DNA of 64,000 nucleotides from Gerris lacustris (lineage: Eukaryota > Arthropoda > Insecta > Hemiptera > Gerridae), in NCBI GenBank assembly GCA_951217055.1, contig OX578282.1, positions 19,399,606-19,463,605 on the forward strand, written 5' to 3'. The notes beneath the pieces are model-generated. The model was not told where the DNA came from. It saw only the letters and a list, made by a program, of their open reading frames with translations, and searched no databases. The translations under genes were made by a program, and so were the position numbers. Of this stretch, positions 1-10,139 are shown one piece after another; the stretch's first letter is position 1; every line of letters begins with the position of its first letter.

Positions 1-162
1 TTGTTATAAACGCGCCAGAAAAAAATCCAGGAATGCTACGATGTATTCTGAGTAATAACCAATAATTCGTTAAAACTAAGAATAGATCTTTTATAAAAAC
101 ATTATTTGATTGCATTATAAAGAGTTCGTTATAGTTATAGTAGAGACAAAAATAGTTTTTAA

Positions 163-365
163 AAAATAGGTCCGAGGCAACTCAGACGAACTTTCTCATA
201 TTGTTGAAACTGTATTTAAATTCCATAAAATCTCATATAATTGATTTAAAAAAAAGAACTTTTAAAAAGCGTTCAACAGGTGGTTGTTTAATTTTTGTTT
301 TCAATTTTCAACAAAATCATATTTATTTTCATCAATATCTCGAAAAATCGAAAACTAGATTCGTA
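163..365 (-). mobile_element. Family A fragment (one end)
   Basis: This piece begins with a form of the GGTCCGAGACAACTCAGAC terminal segment followed by CTTTCTCATAT, as at the ends of the fuller family A copies at 48893 and 59816. After that it diverges and matches a variant also present at 61101-61228, sharing AAAAAGCGTTCAACA. Only one end of the element is present, so it is a truncated or variant copy. Confidence 0.5.
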
Positions 366-395
366 GGTAGTTCCTTTTAGACATACGAGTAATTT

Positions 396-1048
396 CTTGA
401 TTTGGGTCTTTTAAGGAAATGTAAATGCCTCACTTTTGCGATTTTTTGATCCCTCCTTGGATCATTCTTAAGTTAAAATAATAGTTTATTTCAATATTAC
501 AATTATTTTATAAATTATAATTACTGTACATTGGAATTTTTACTGTTCATTTACTGGTATTACCTATATACACTTGCATCTTTACTGACCTGATTGACTA
601 TAGCTGATTACATTGTCATAGTTATTGTTGTACGCGTATATAAAGGTTCTTACTACTACGTATCATTGAATCTTATTGATTCTCGTCAATTAACCCTAAA
701 ATATTTAACATCGATTAAAATGATTGAGGATACCCACATGTTATGTAGGTCATCAACATTATGAACTATAAGATCAATCAATTTGATTGAATTTGTACTA
801 ACTGAAACCATGGCAATAACCATGTCAATGTAATCAGCTAGTCAATCAGGTCAGTAAATATGCAAGTGTCTATAGTAATTACCAGTAAATGAACAGTAAA
901 ATTGCAATGTACATTAATTATAGTTTATAAAATAATTGTAATATTGAAATAAACTAATATGATTTTAGCTTGATAATGATCCAAGGAGGGATCGAAATAT
1001 CGCAAAAATGAGGCGTTTACATTTCCTTAAAAGACCCAACTAATCAAG
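396..1048. repeat. Foldback element, arms about 235 bp
   Basis: The left arm (about 396-627) and right arm (about 814-1048) are inverted copies of each other. The outer ends read CTTGATTTGGGTCTTTTAAG and, inverted, CTTAAAAGACCCAACTAATC. Internal landmarks also pair: the segment around GATCCCTCCTTGGATCATT, the stretch with TTACTGTTCATTTACTGGTA, and the inner GCTGATTACATTG. The spacer of about 185 bp is AT-rich with no gene. The arms have only scattered mismatches, so the structure is fairly young or was kept alike by gene conversion. It is a non-coding foldback or MITE, and its transcript would form a long hairpin. Confidence 0.8.
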
Positions 1049-1520
1049 AAAACTAGATTATTTCCGGGAAAAAGACATATATATCGTTGGATTTGTATTT
1101 AAATGGACTATATTTTAGAATTTTTCAATCAAAATAGTCGAAACCGTTTTCAAAACGTTGTTTTCTCTAAATATATTAAATGTTTAGGATCGTTTTAATA
1201 GTTTTAACGATCTTTATCACTTCATAGCAGTGTCACTACTGGTTTTAGTAAAAAAAAAATGTATTCAAATAATTGTTTGTCTCATCGAATAGGTGATGAT
1301 AGAATCTTTTCCGGCCTGAAAATCCAATTTTACATTTGAGAATCACGTTTACGCGAGCGTTGCGCACGAACGCTTGGGCGGATAACGTTGTCCAACGAAC
1401 TTTTCCTTGGCATTGGTAAACTTAACATTTAACATGTGTATAAAATTCCATCTAAATCGGTCAACTTATACTGAAGTTATCGTCATCGATCGATATTAGG
1501 ACGGTCGATTGTGTAACTGT
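1049..1520. mobile_element. Chimera of family A and family B fragments
   Basis: Positions 1049-1155 match the middle of family A (AACTAGAT, TTCCGGGAAAAA, then AAATGGACTATATTTTAG). At about 1155 the sequence switches, within a run of matching bases around AAAACGTTGTTTTCTC, to the family B body. That body continues with TTTTAACGATCTTTATCACT, CGCGAGCGTTGCGC and GGATAACGTTGTCCAACGAA to about 1500. The two families are joined without filler. Confidence 0.6.
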
Positions 1521-2346
1521 TGTTTTTTGCGAATTCACACCCAGCGCTGTAACGTGGAATAAGGAACTTCATTCCAAAAAAAAACATTTCTATCAAAACA
1601 AATCAAATTCTTTATCTTTCAACATCAATATTGAATTTAATTGAAGGGAAATAATTAATTCAACATCAAAATAAATTACTATTCAAAATTGTTTCAGGAT
1701 GAAACAAAAAAAAAAATTACAGAAACCATTATCAAATAAGAGGGAAAATTTAATTTTGTGTTAGTTTTACTTATTATTTTTTTAAAAAACCGTTATTTTT
1801 ACATTATATTTTATTTTTGTTCATTAATAAATTTTTGAAATGAAAGAGTGAGCCTTTTGCATCGTAAAAAAACAAATTACTGTAGAGATTACATGAATAC
1901 AGAAAAAATAATTATTAAAAGAGGTACATTCATTTTTTCCTAATTGAAAAAAAGAAGACAAAAAAGTCGAGGACAAATTAAACCTAAACAGTCAATTAAA
2001 AAGGAAATAGACAGAACAGATATTAAAATATTTCCGAGACAATTATAAACATACACTAATAATGTTAATTTATTAATCTCCTTTTCAGAGAAGATTTTAA
2101 TTTAATTAATTGTTTACGCCAGTTTAACTTTCTAGAAGTAATATTGTTTATAAGGTTTTGTTTTGATTTTGATAAGGTCGATAGGGCACTGAGGTAACGT
2201 CTCATCGGCCATCTCTCTTTAGTTGGCTTCTAGACTTGGTCTCTGGAGGTCAGACTGTCGTTTGTAACCTTCCTGTTTTTCGTTATTGTTTTACTGTCAA
2301 GTAGTTTTCTTTTAATCCGAAGTTTAGTAGTTATTCTTTAATTTAG
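1521..2346. other. AT-rich stretch without recognised feature
   Basis: There is simple AT-rich sequence with many A and T runs up to about 2150. It becomes more mixed from about 2170 (GGTCGATAGGGCACTGAGG onward), just ahead of the candidate exon. No open frame of note or repeat boundary could be supported. The 2170-2346 part could be intron, 5' flank or LTR-like sequence. Confidence 0.3.
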
Positions 2347-2454
2347 ATCGAAAGTGAGTGAATATTCCGCGATACGCAGGCAAGAAGACACCGGGGGCCC
2401 CCCACCTTCATCCACCAACCTGCGTACCACCGTGCTCCAGGCGTCCTCCATCAA
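2347..2454 (+). CDS. Candidate coding exon, unknown protein
   Basis: This 108-bp segment is GC-rich against a very AT-rich background. It is bounded by a plausible acceptor (TTCTTTAATTTAG before 2347) and a good donor (GTAAGC at 2455). One frame is fully open: the first base completes a codon and the last two start one, so the exon would be phase 2 at both ends, as expected of a cassette exon. The peptide contains SEYSAIRRQEDTGGPPPSS followed by TNLRTTVLQASSIK. I do not recognise the protein. A start at 2358 would use a different frame that runs on into the presumed intron. The opposite strand is also open, so this may instead be a transposable-element fragment. If it is an exon, it lies on the strand opposite the Ig gene. 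Confidence 0.35.
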
Positions 2455-3185
2455 GTAAGCCGTTATTAGTCTTATTCTTTTACATTGTATTACACTATTA
2501 CACTATTACACTCCTCATTTGTACGCGTGTAGTGGCGCGTACATTAATCATAAAGATAACCATTTACACACTCATAGAAACCAATATATAAATACATTAT
2601 TTTTTTTTTTTCACATTCAGAATAGTTAAAGAATAAAAAAATAGTTATTTAGTATGACTAAATGGAAATTCAAAGCGTAAATCATTTCAGATTAAAGCTA
2701 CTAAGAGGGAAAGTTTGAAAATGAGTGAACTCAATCTAGTAACTTGAAATTTTGGGAAAGGCTTTCCTTTAGAATGTTAGAATGCAGAACTCACGGCATG
2801 TAACTCAGAAAGCAATGTATGCCTAATTCCACCCTTAAGGGGGAGGGTCAGAGAAGAGGTGAAAGAAAGCATAATCAAGCCTTGCCTATAAGAATTTTCC
2901 TGAAGAATGTACTTGATTACATATTTAAAATGAATCTCCTATACTTCAAATATTTAGAATTAAAATTATCATTTAATAAAATAAAATATTCTATTAATCA
3001 GTGGCACATAGGTTTCTCTAGTCCTATTATTAAACTAATAGTCATAAGGGAATAAAAAGTGTGTTTGTTTAGTCCTATTTTGTTTCCAGATGGGCTCACA
3101 CTATTATTTTAATATTAAATGTACGCAGTAATTGCACTAATCGTTTTTTAGATGGTTTGCAAAAATGTTAGGCACTTCTTTAGGC
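2455..3185. other. AT-rich stretch without recognised feature
   Basis: Downstream of the candidate exon the sequence has short ACACTATT direct repeats near 2490-2512 and a T run at about 2600. Short open frames in this part have no codon pattern or recognisable motif and are treated as chance. Confidence 0.3.
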
Positions 3186-3725
3186 TGTAACTCCCACGTG
3201 TTTTCCATTTATTCGTACGTACATTTAATTATTATTGAAAATTTCATCAAAATGTATCATATAAATAACTTCTCTTCGGCGGGGAATCGAACCCGGCCTC
3301 TCTCCGTCCGAGTTTAAAACTATTTTCTCTTAAACTAGATTTTTCCTGGGGAAATGACTTACCTCGTTAAATTTGTATTTATATGGACAACATTTTAGAA
3401 TATTTTAATAAATATTATCGGAACCATTGTCGAAAAATTATTATATTCTCATGTTTTTCGGAGCTTTTGAAGTAGCGCCCCCAAATTTAGAGGTAAAATT
3501 CATTTGTAGATTTCCCTCGGGGTATGATTTTTCTGAGCATGTATGTTAAATTTCGTCAAAATCGGCCCAGTAGTTTAGGCTCCAGGCGTCTGCAAAGACG
3601 AAAGACAGACTGACTTTTAAAACCACTTTCTTGGATTCAGGGGACATAAAAACGTGTAAATCCATCAAAATCTCAAAATAGGATTTCCGCGCCACAAAAT
3701 ACATTTTCTTTATATTAGAAAGTAA
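3186..3725 (-). mobile_element. Family A element, partial
   Basis: On the minus strand the order is: end hairpin with TTTCT..ATATAAAGAAA, the recurring open frame (FEILMDLHVF and later ADAWSLNYWADFDEI), the GGGGGCGCTACTTC-type segment, then a tRNA-like B box. The B box is seen on the plus strand as GGGGAATCGAACCCGG near 3280. The far end carrying GGTCCGAG is missing. The open frame spans 3546-3770 and starts beyond the element edge, so its N terminus is not the family form. Confidence 0.7.
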
Positions 3726-4308
3726 AAAAAGTCCAGTCATGCACCATGACTTCATGAGCGAATTTTTCAAAGAAATCTGCGTATTATTAACTTATGATAA
3801 AACAGGAAAATTTTGATTTAGAATTTGGATGGGTGAAAAAAAAAAAATTGGTACACACAGGTAAGGGGTACAAAAGTCAAAATAGTATAAACCCTTCAAG
3901 ATGCATGTCATTGGAATGCTCTTTAAGAATACAGTAATTGTTGTTATGTACACTTTTGTCATATTTTCAAATAAAGGGGGGGGGTAAAATGGAAAAACAT
4001 GTATTTATGCTATTTTTTGACCCTAAATGGTCAAAATTTGACTCCAAAAATTCTGGCCAACGAACTCATCCTTTCTTTTGATATTATTGACAATTTTTTA
4101 AGTGCATAGATATCGTCTTGAGTGACACACATATATATATACATATACATACATACATACATAAAAAAAGTGTTAAATTTCAGGAATCGATTCAGAATGG
4201 TCTAAAACGGATTTCCATGAAGAAAATTTACAAAAATTCGCATTACAAAAAGTTTGAAGCCATTGCAATAGCTTAATTTTCTTTGAAAATTTGCTAAAAC
4301 AGAATTGA
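3726..4308. other. Unassigned sequence with a TACA/TATA microsatellite
   Basis: This part contains an A run near 3838, a G run near 3977, and a short ATATAC/ATAC microsatellite at about 4127-4162. I see no gene. Some stretches (ATTTTGACC, GATTCAGAATGG) have the look of old element sequence, but no partner copy could be matched in the window. Confidence 0.3.
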
Positions 4309-4313
4309 GTATC

Positions 4314-4800
4314 AATCTAAAGGTAGACGTATAATGTTCTTCTATAGTGTGTCACTCCCCTTATAAAAACAGAAGTGTGAAATCCCTTTGTCTTAATAGT
4401 TATTAGGTTTCTGTACGAAGTACGAAAAGAAACGTTATATAACGGCTCTGCCTGTCTGTCTGTCCGTTGGCGTTTCAATTCATAAACTACTATAGCTAAG
4501 AACATGACATTCAGCACACAGGTGCATCTCGGCATTTGTGACAACTGTACACTTTTTGGAATTTTCACACTTAATATTTCCAAGATGGCGGGCCACTAAA
4601 AAAATGTATAGTCACCATGACATGTTTTACATCAATATAAAGGTCGAAGTGTAGAAAAAGAATATGCAACTACATATTAATATTTTTCATTTACTAATAA
4701 TAATTTTAACTTAATCGTACAGAAACCGGCGATCATCGCCTCACGTACTTATGTGAAGCACGCGACGGGAACAAACCGGAGACAAACAGACACGAGAAAT
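4314..4800. mobile_element. Family G end fused to a second element (family C)
   Basis: 4314-4410 carries the family G end (AATCTAAAG, GTCACTCCCCTTATAAAAA) and its internal piece GTCTTAATAGTTATT in reverse orientation. At about 4411 it passes into another repeat that starts GTTTCTGTACGAAGTACG. This contains the CTGTCTGTCTGTCCG run and ends near CAGAAACCGGCGATCATCGC at about 4738. Its middle has CCAAGATGGCGGGCC, the kind of phrase seen in several repeats here. Neither part codes for a protein. Confidence 0.5.
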
Positions 4801-5664
4801 AAAATATTTTCTGATGAATAAAACGGATTTTTTTATGTTATGTTATGTATCTTCAGAGGCAAAAACACACTTTATCACTAAGGAATGTGAGTCACTGATA
4901 ATAATTTCAAAAGCCTGTTCATCCTTTCGATTGGATCAAAGAGAAGGACCAAAGAAAAATTACCTTTATTACCTACAGAACAACGAGGTACAAATACAAT
5001 ACGAAACTTATTACATATTATGAGGAAAAATCATATTAATATTTTATTCATTTAATATAAAGTTTGAAAACTGGATTCTTGTTTAAAAAAATATATATAT
5101 ATATATATACTGCAATATATGTATTTAGATTTATGATTATGGTTTTAATTTTGTTCTTTGTTTGTTTGTGGGTTTTTTTACCCCCTTAAACTGAAGTATG
5201 CTTTTCATCTTTTAGTAAAAAGGAATAAGGGGTATATAATTCAAGGAATTGTATTTCATGTTAAGGAATTTATTTTATTTCGGGATCTTTTATCATCCCT
5301 GAGGGATATTCACTTTTATTCTGATTATAATTTATCTTTTTTGTGAAATTTTGTATGATTATAAATTCCACTTATTTTGTGTGGGATTGTACCTCTTTTT
5401 TAGGTCTATATTAAAAAGAGTATATCCTCAAGAGTAAAAATAAACCATTTTTTGATTTTTAAAATGAACGCTTCGTTTTCTTCAAAAAGGAAAAAGTTGC
5501 ATTTTCAGTCAATTTAACCAATTATTTTGCAAATAAACTTAAGTCTCTTATTTTGAAACAAGAATATTTAATTCCTATTATCAGAGTTGACATTATTCAT
5601 AATAAAATGAAACTGAACCGAGATATTGGAGATATTACGGATGCTACCTTGACGTAAAATAATC
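4801..5664. other. AT-rich stretch with a short (TA)n tract
   Basis: Apart from a TA repeat at about 5088-5109, nothing could be assigned. The short open frames at 4814-5023 and 5158-5346 are AT-rich, lack recognisable motifs and look like chance frames. Confidence 0.3.
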
Positions 5665-5889
5665 GGAACTTCTATAGATTATTATTCCCCTGTTTTTTTA
5701 GGATATAACTTTGACTAAATAACTATTACTACAAAGGGATGTTTAGTGTAGTGCGCTTTAGGACAAAGGCATATCACATTTCTGTTTTTATAAGGGGAGT
5801 AACAGTCTAAATAAGAATATTCCGAACACCTTCTTTAGATTGTTACTCCTGTTTTCTTTATAAGGGGAGTAACAATCTAAAGAAGTGCC
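5665..5889 (+). mobile_element. Family G MITE
   Basis: The copy has family G ends (left diverged TTCTATAGATTATTATTCCCC; right GGGGAGTAACAATCTAAAG then AAGTGCC). It contains the shared internal block with ACTTTGACTAAATAACTATT and GGGATGTTTAG. Near the right end is one copy of the 75-bp module (GTAACAGTCTAAA, ATTCCGAACACC, TTAGATTGTTACTCC) that is amplified at 35531-36136. It is non-coding. Confidence 0.75.
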
Positions 5890-6030
5890 AATTAATCTAC
5901 CAACCCGTCGTCCTAGAGGAAGTATAGTGACTTGTTCTCTACTACTGAAACAAGTTAGGGAGCCGTTTAGAGTTTTAGCGAAGTAAAGGGCTACAGAGGC
6001 ATCTACTCATCGATCGTCGCTAGACCAGAA

Positions 6031-6357
6031 GTCTATCGTATACGTACCTATAATATATTTTGCGTTAGAAAAACCTGAAGCAAACTATTTTTATAAGTAA
6101 ACAACAATCAATTTTATTTGCTAAGGTCTGAGTGAAATTATTCTACACCAGTACACAATATTCAAAGATGGTACGAACAAAAGCTAAGTAGAGTCTATCG
6201 TATACGTACCTATAATAAATTTTGCGTTAGAAAAACCTGAAGTAAACTATTTTTATAAATAAACAACAATCAATTTTATTTACTAAGGTCTGAGTGAAAT
6301 TATTCTACACCAGTACACAATATTCAAAGATGGTACGAACAAAAGCTAAGTAGAGTC
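6031..6357. repeat. 162-bp tandem direct duplication
   Basis: The segment beginning GTCTATCGTATACGTACC at 6031 is repeated from 6193 with only a few substitutions (for example ATATATTTTGCG against ATAAATTTTGCG). The second copy runs into the LINE coding debris that follows, so the duplicated part lies in the 3' region of that LINE. The high identity points to a fairly recent tandem duplication. Confidence 0.85.
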
Positions 6358-7850
6358 GAACAAAGTAATATAGCGATAATTCAGCTGTGATAGATCGTAT
6401 TAGGCCTAGAGGTTTTAAAGCTTTAGAGATCATCGCATCAACTTGTACATTAAATTTGAACTTATCATCAAGAATTACTTTAAGATCTCGGATTTGAGTT
6501 TCTGTGATTAAAAATGATCCATCGATATGGTAATCAGTTGAAATTGGCTGCAAGAGCCTGGTGAATGATAAAAGGGCGGGTTTGGTTACGTTTAGTTTCA
6601 TCTTATTTAGATGAGCCCATATAAGTCTGAGTTTTTATACAAGACACCAAACTTTGTAGAGGTAGAACGACGTAGAGTAGAGTCCATGGAGGTGTTTATC
6701 AAGAAATTGTTACAGATAGGAAGAGAAAAAAGGCCTCAAAACTGTTTCACAAATCTTTCCAGATAACGGGGCTATTGGTCGATAGTTTGAGGGAAGCGTA
6801 CGATCATCAAACTTATTAATAGGAACAATTATTAATTTATTCCTCATATTACTTTATGTTGCCGTTTGTATTGACTTGTTAATAATAAATGAGAGACCAG
6901 GTACCAAAAATGGTGCCAGACTTTTAATTATATAGCAGGGTATATTGCCAGGGCTTGTATACCTTTAGAAGGTTTAAGATCTTTTATAGCGTCAATCGCA
7001 AGTTTATCTGACAAAAAAGGGCAAATTAAAGACCGGGTCCGAATCTGATTGAGAGATTGGGCCAATAAGGACTACTTAAGTCCGAAGAGCTGGTTGAAGT
7101 TAAGTAAACTAAAGCAAAGTATTTAGCGAAGATATCAGCAGCAGAATTGTCTTCTACAGTATGTGCAGGCAATGTTTTGATGTCTTTCAAGTTACTTAAA
7201 TTGCGCCAGAATGAGGACGAATCATATGTAAATGAACCATATCAATCTGTTTTCTCAAGAATTGTTTATCATGCTTTAATAGTTTCTCGCAGGACCGTCT
7301 AAAAATAGAGCTAATGTTTTTATGGATATGATTTTAGATTTACGACTTTTTTTTGGCATAGCGATTATTTTTTCTTATAGCATACCGCATTTGCGGAGAA
7401 ACCACGAAGGAAATGTTTACTTAGAAACCGTTTCCATTGGTATACCTATATGTCAAGAGCTATATAAAGAATAACGTGAAGGACCTCAACGTAAATGTAT
7501 ATATCTAAGTGTTAATAAAAAGGGTCCCAATCAAAGTCTTTAAGAGCTTTATAGATTCCTTCACAATCACTGCTGCGATAGTCACGGAAAGATAAAGAGA
7601 GAAATGGCGCTGATGTCGGCGGAAAAAAGGTAGCTTCGGGTGATAAGGATCTTTAGTAACTAGCGGTCCATAATGGCTTGTGACATTCATACCGGTAACG
7701 GAAGTCAGTGTAACAACATTATTACACTGCTCTAGAGACAGAATAACAGAGATTACAAATAGCTTCAGCTCGAAGTTTTTTATTTGGATTAGACCACGCA
7801 TAAAAAACCACGCATAAAGTTGGAACAAAAGTTTTTGAGCAATCACAATA
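6302..7850 (-). pseudogene. Degenerate jockey/I-type LINE, endonuclease end to reverse transcriptase
   Basis: Read on the minus strand, fragments of a non-LTR retrotransposon polyprotein appear in the expected order. Near 7530-7700 is the segment after the endonuclease, with FRDYRSSDCEGIYKALKDFDW. Near 6880-7000 come PGNIPCYIIKSLAPFL and then YRPIAPLSGKICE, the first conserved blocks of reverse transcriptase. At 6305-6601 an open frame holds the end of the polymerase domain and thumb: LNVTKPALLSFTR, DYHIDGSFL, IRDLKVILDDKFKFN, then FVRTIFEYC. Stops and frameshifts separate the pieces, and the palm segment with the catalytic aspartates could not be found. The element is therefore dead. Sequence above 7850 may hold more of the endonuclease but is too decayed to assign. 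Confidence 0.8.
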
Positions 7851-8884
7851 CATAGTACGAAATTGAGAAAGTGACAAGTAAATGAAAATTCGCAATACGA
7901 GACCCACGGAGAACAACGATTCTACTGAATACAGAAGAACGAAAATATTGAAGAGGAAGTTTGTATCAAGTTTTAAAGTGTGTTGTAAGTTGGTATTGAA
8001 GTCTCTTTGTCTCAACTAAGGAAGAGAAGTAATCTTGGGTAACAACGTAAATTGGTTAAGAAGAGGCAACAGTGTTTCTTGCTTATTTAATTCACTTTTA
8101 CAAAGTGGGTTTCTTCGACAAGAAATCCCATTTTGTAGCAAGATTTTTAAACCCAACGGTTACAAAAAAAAAAAAAAAATTTCGGGAAGAGGATCAAGAT
8201 TCTTTCTACCTGATTCCATCTCCTACCACTTTAAGCAAGTTAGCAAGTTCTAAAGTAGTTTTAAGAAGTTTGTTAAAGTATAAGATGCTTATATTTCTAC
8301 CTCAAGAGGGGAAAAGAACAAGCTTATTATTAAAAAGAATACCTAGATACTGTAAAAAGAACCTTGTCTTATAATAATGCCGTCTGGTAATGAAAACGAT
8401 ATAGTGTAGGCAGAAAATTGAGAATTTAGTTCACTACAGACGTCAAAATCAACAGCAGATGTACAAAAGTATAAGTAGAAAGAATCCGACTTGAATAACT
8501 AGTGTCATTGTTAGAAGAAGCAAAATAATCAACGAGGAAGATAGGCTCTCAGAGAGGATGGGCGCCGCCATCCCTAGAAATTTGTTTCTTTGACCTAAAT
8601 ATTTTAATGCTTTTCTCCATCCCTGTTCTCTGTCATCGATTTTATTCTGACTTTAAGCCCGACCTAAAATGTGGCTATGGCTTTTTAGTATAATTTGGAA
8701 ATAAAACTTTAATCGTCACTCAGATGGTTTCTGGAACTCAACCAAGAACGATCAACACAACATTAGGTTATAACAAATCGGATACTTTAGTAACCTCCCC
8801 AATAAGATCATCAGAGTGAAACATCTTTCACCACTCTGAGACTACACCAAAATTACCAGATATGTCGGCGATTAGACAAAATTC
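7851..8884. other. Unassigned, possibly more LINE debris
   Basis: The minus strand may continue the endonuclease half of the preceding LINE, but I could not match blocks with confidence. A poly-A run lies at 8164-8179. At about 8805-8860 the phrase GATCATCAGAGTGAAACAT followed by TTTCACC resembles the SINE body at 47029-47055, so a decayed SINE fragment may be present. The overlapping plus-strand frames at 8035-8374 look like chance. Confidence 0.3.
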
Positions 8885-9052
8885 AGCCATTCACGGTCCA
8901 ACTTGGTCGTACTGCACTGGTTGGATCCGTGTTGGATGCACGGGGAACTGTCGTACGATATGGGTCTAACTACTCCACTCACAGCTCAACTGTCTTACCA
9001 CATTGGATTGTTGGAGTGAGTGTCGTACAACCAAATTGGACCGTGAATGGCT
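8885..9052. mobile_element. Short inverted-terminal-repeat MITE, 168 bp
   Basis: The ends are 28-bp inverted repeats with two mismatches. The outermost 17 bp (AGCCATTCACGGTCCAA and its complement at 9036-9052) match perfectly. Subterminal GTCGTAC motifs are repeated inside. The element is non-coding and only moderately AT-rich, unlike its surroundings. No clear target-site duplication was seen, so I do not assign a superfamily. Confidence 0.8.
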
Positions 9053-9905
9053 AGTTTAAAGGAGCAGATGACTTGCGAGGATGCTAAACCTTGGGTTAGA
9101 CAAATACCACATCAAACATTGACTATTGTACTTAAGACTAATCAATTTTTATTCTCAACAATTTCAAATATAACGATGACAACATTAACTTAAGCCCTTT
9201 GATATCGGTGCAAACATCTATTTATAAAAGTTATAACTAATGAATTCCATGATTAGTTATTTCTATTAACTTAAATGATTTTTTTTATTATTTCTATTTT
9301 ATTCATATTTCTAATTTATTTAATTTCTCTTTTTATGTACGTTCCAATTCGTATCCTTTGGAGCTCAAAGACAAATTGAAAAGTTATTGGACCTCTGCAA
9401 TAACTTAAAAACCCATAAATTATACTCATATTTTTATATATATACATGTTTCTTCCCCGATACGGCACTTATTGAATTTTGAACCCGCATATTTTATACT
9501 AAAAGCCGAACCATAGGGCCCCTATTTCATGGTAAATAACTTCTTCCCTTTTCTCGTCCATTTTATCCCTTTGTTATATATTTTTTCAGGTTATCGAGTT
9601 TACCATTTTCATAAAAAAAGGATAAAGGGTAAAAGAAATAGAAATATATTTTCATTATAAGTAAAAGTCTTTAATCAAAGAAAGTAATTTGACTTTTTTT
9701 CCTTTTTTTATTTGAAATGAATTACATTTTGAAACAACCCTATACCTTTGATGGATAAATTCTAAATAACCGATGACAGAAAAAGAGATAAAAATAAGTG
9801 TAGCTTAATATATGATTTTTTTACTCTCGGCTATATTGTTTACATGTGGCCATCAGGAACAATAAATGCAACAAAAATACAAAACTATAAATTCATTATT
9901 ATAAG
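9053..9905. other. AT-rich stretch without recognised feature
   Basis: There are runs of A and T, with short pyrimidine-rich stretches near 9290 and 9560. No gene, repeat unit or terminal repeat could be supported. Confidence 0.3.
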
Positions 9906-9907
9906 TT

Positions 9908-10118
9908 TGACATCATCCGTGAAAAGTCACGCACAAATGACATTATCAGCAAAAGCCTGCGCACTAATGACATCATCTGCGAAAGCCCACGCACTAATGA
10001 CATCATCCGCGAAAGCCCACGCACTAATGGCATCATCCGCGAAAGCCCACGCACTAATGGCATCATCCGCGAAAGCTCACGCACTAATGGCATCATCCAC
10101 GAAAGGCTACGCACTAAG
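9908..10118. repeat. 30-bp minisatellite, about 7 copies
   Basis: The unit is GCGAAAGCCCACGCACTAAT followed by GACATCATCC. The first copies are diverged (GTGAAAAGTCACGCACAAAT) and the central ones nearly identical. Because 30 is divisible by three, the array stays open on both strands. The plus strand reads a repeated SSAKAHALM peptide and the minus strand a repeated VRGLSRMMPL. This explains the overlapping frames at 9844-10140 and 9899-10165 without a gene. It is much richer in GC than its flanks. Confidence 0.85.
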
Positions 10119-10139
10119 GCACGCACTTTTTGTATCATA

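Noticed and set aside
8035..8374. Two overlapping plus-strand frames of 72 and 100 codons
   Set aside because: They share a poly-A run and lie opposite probable LINE debris; no recognisable motif.
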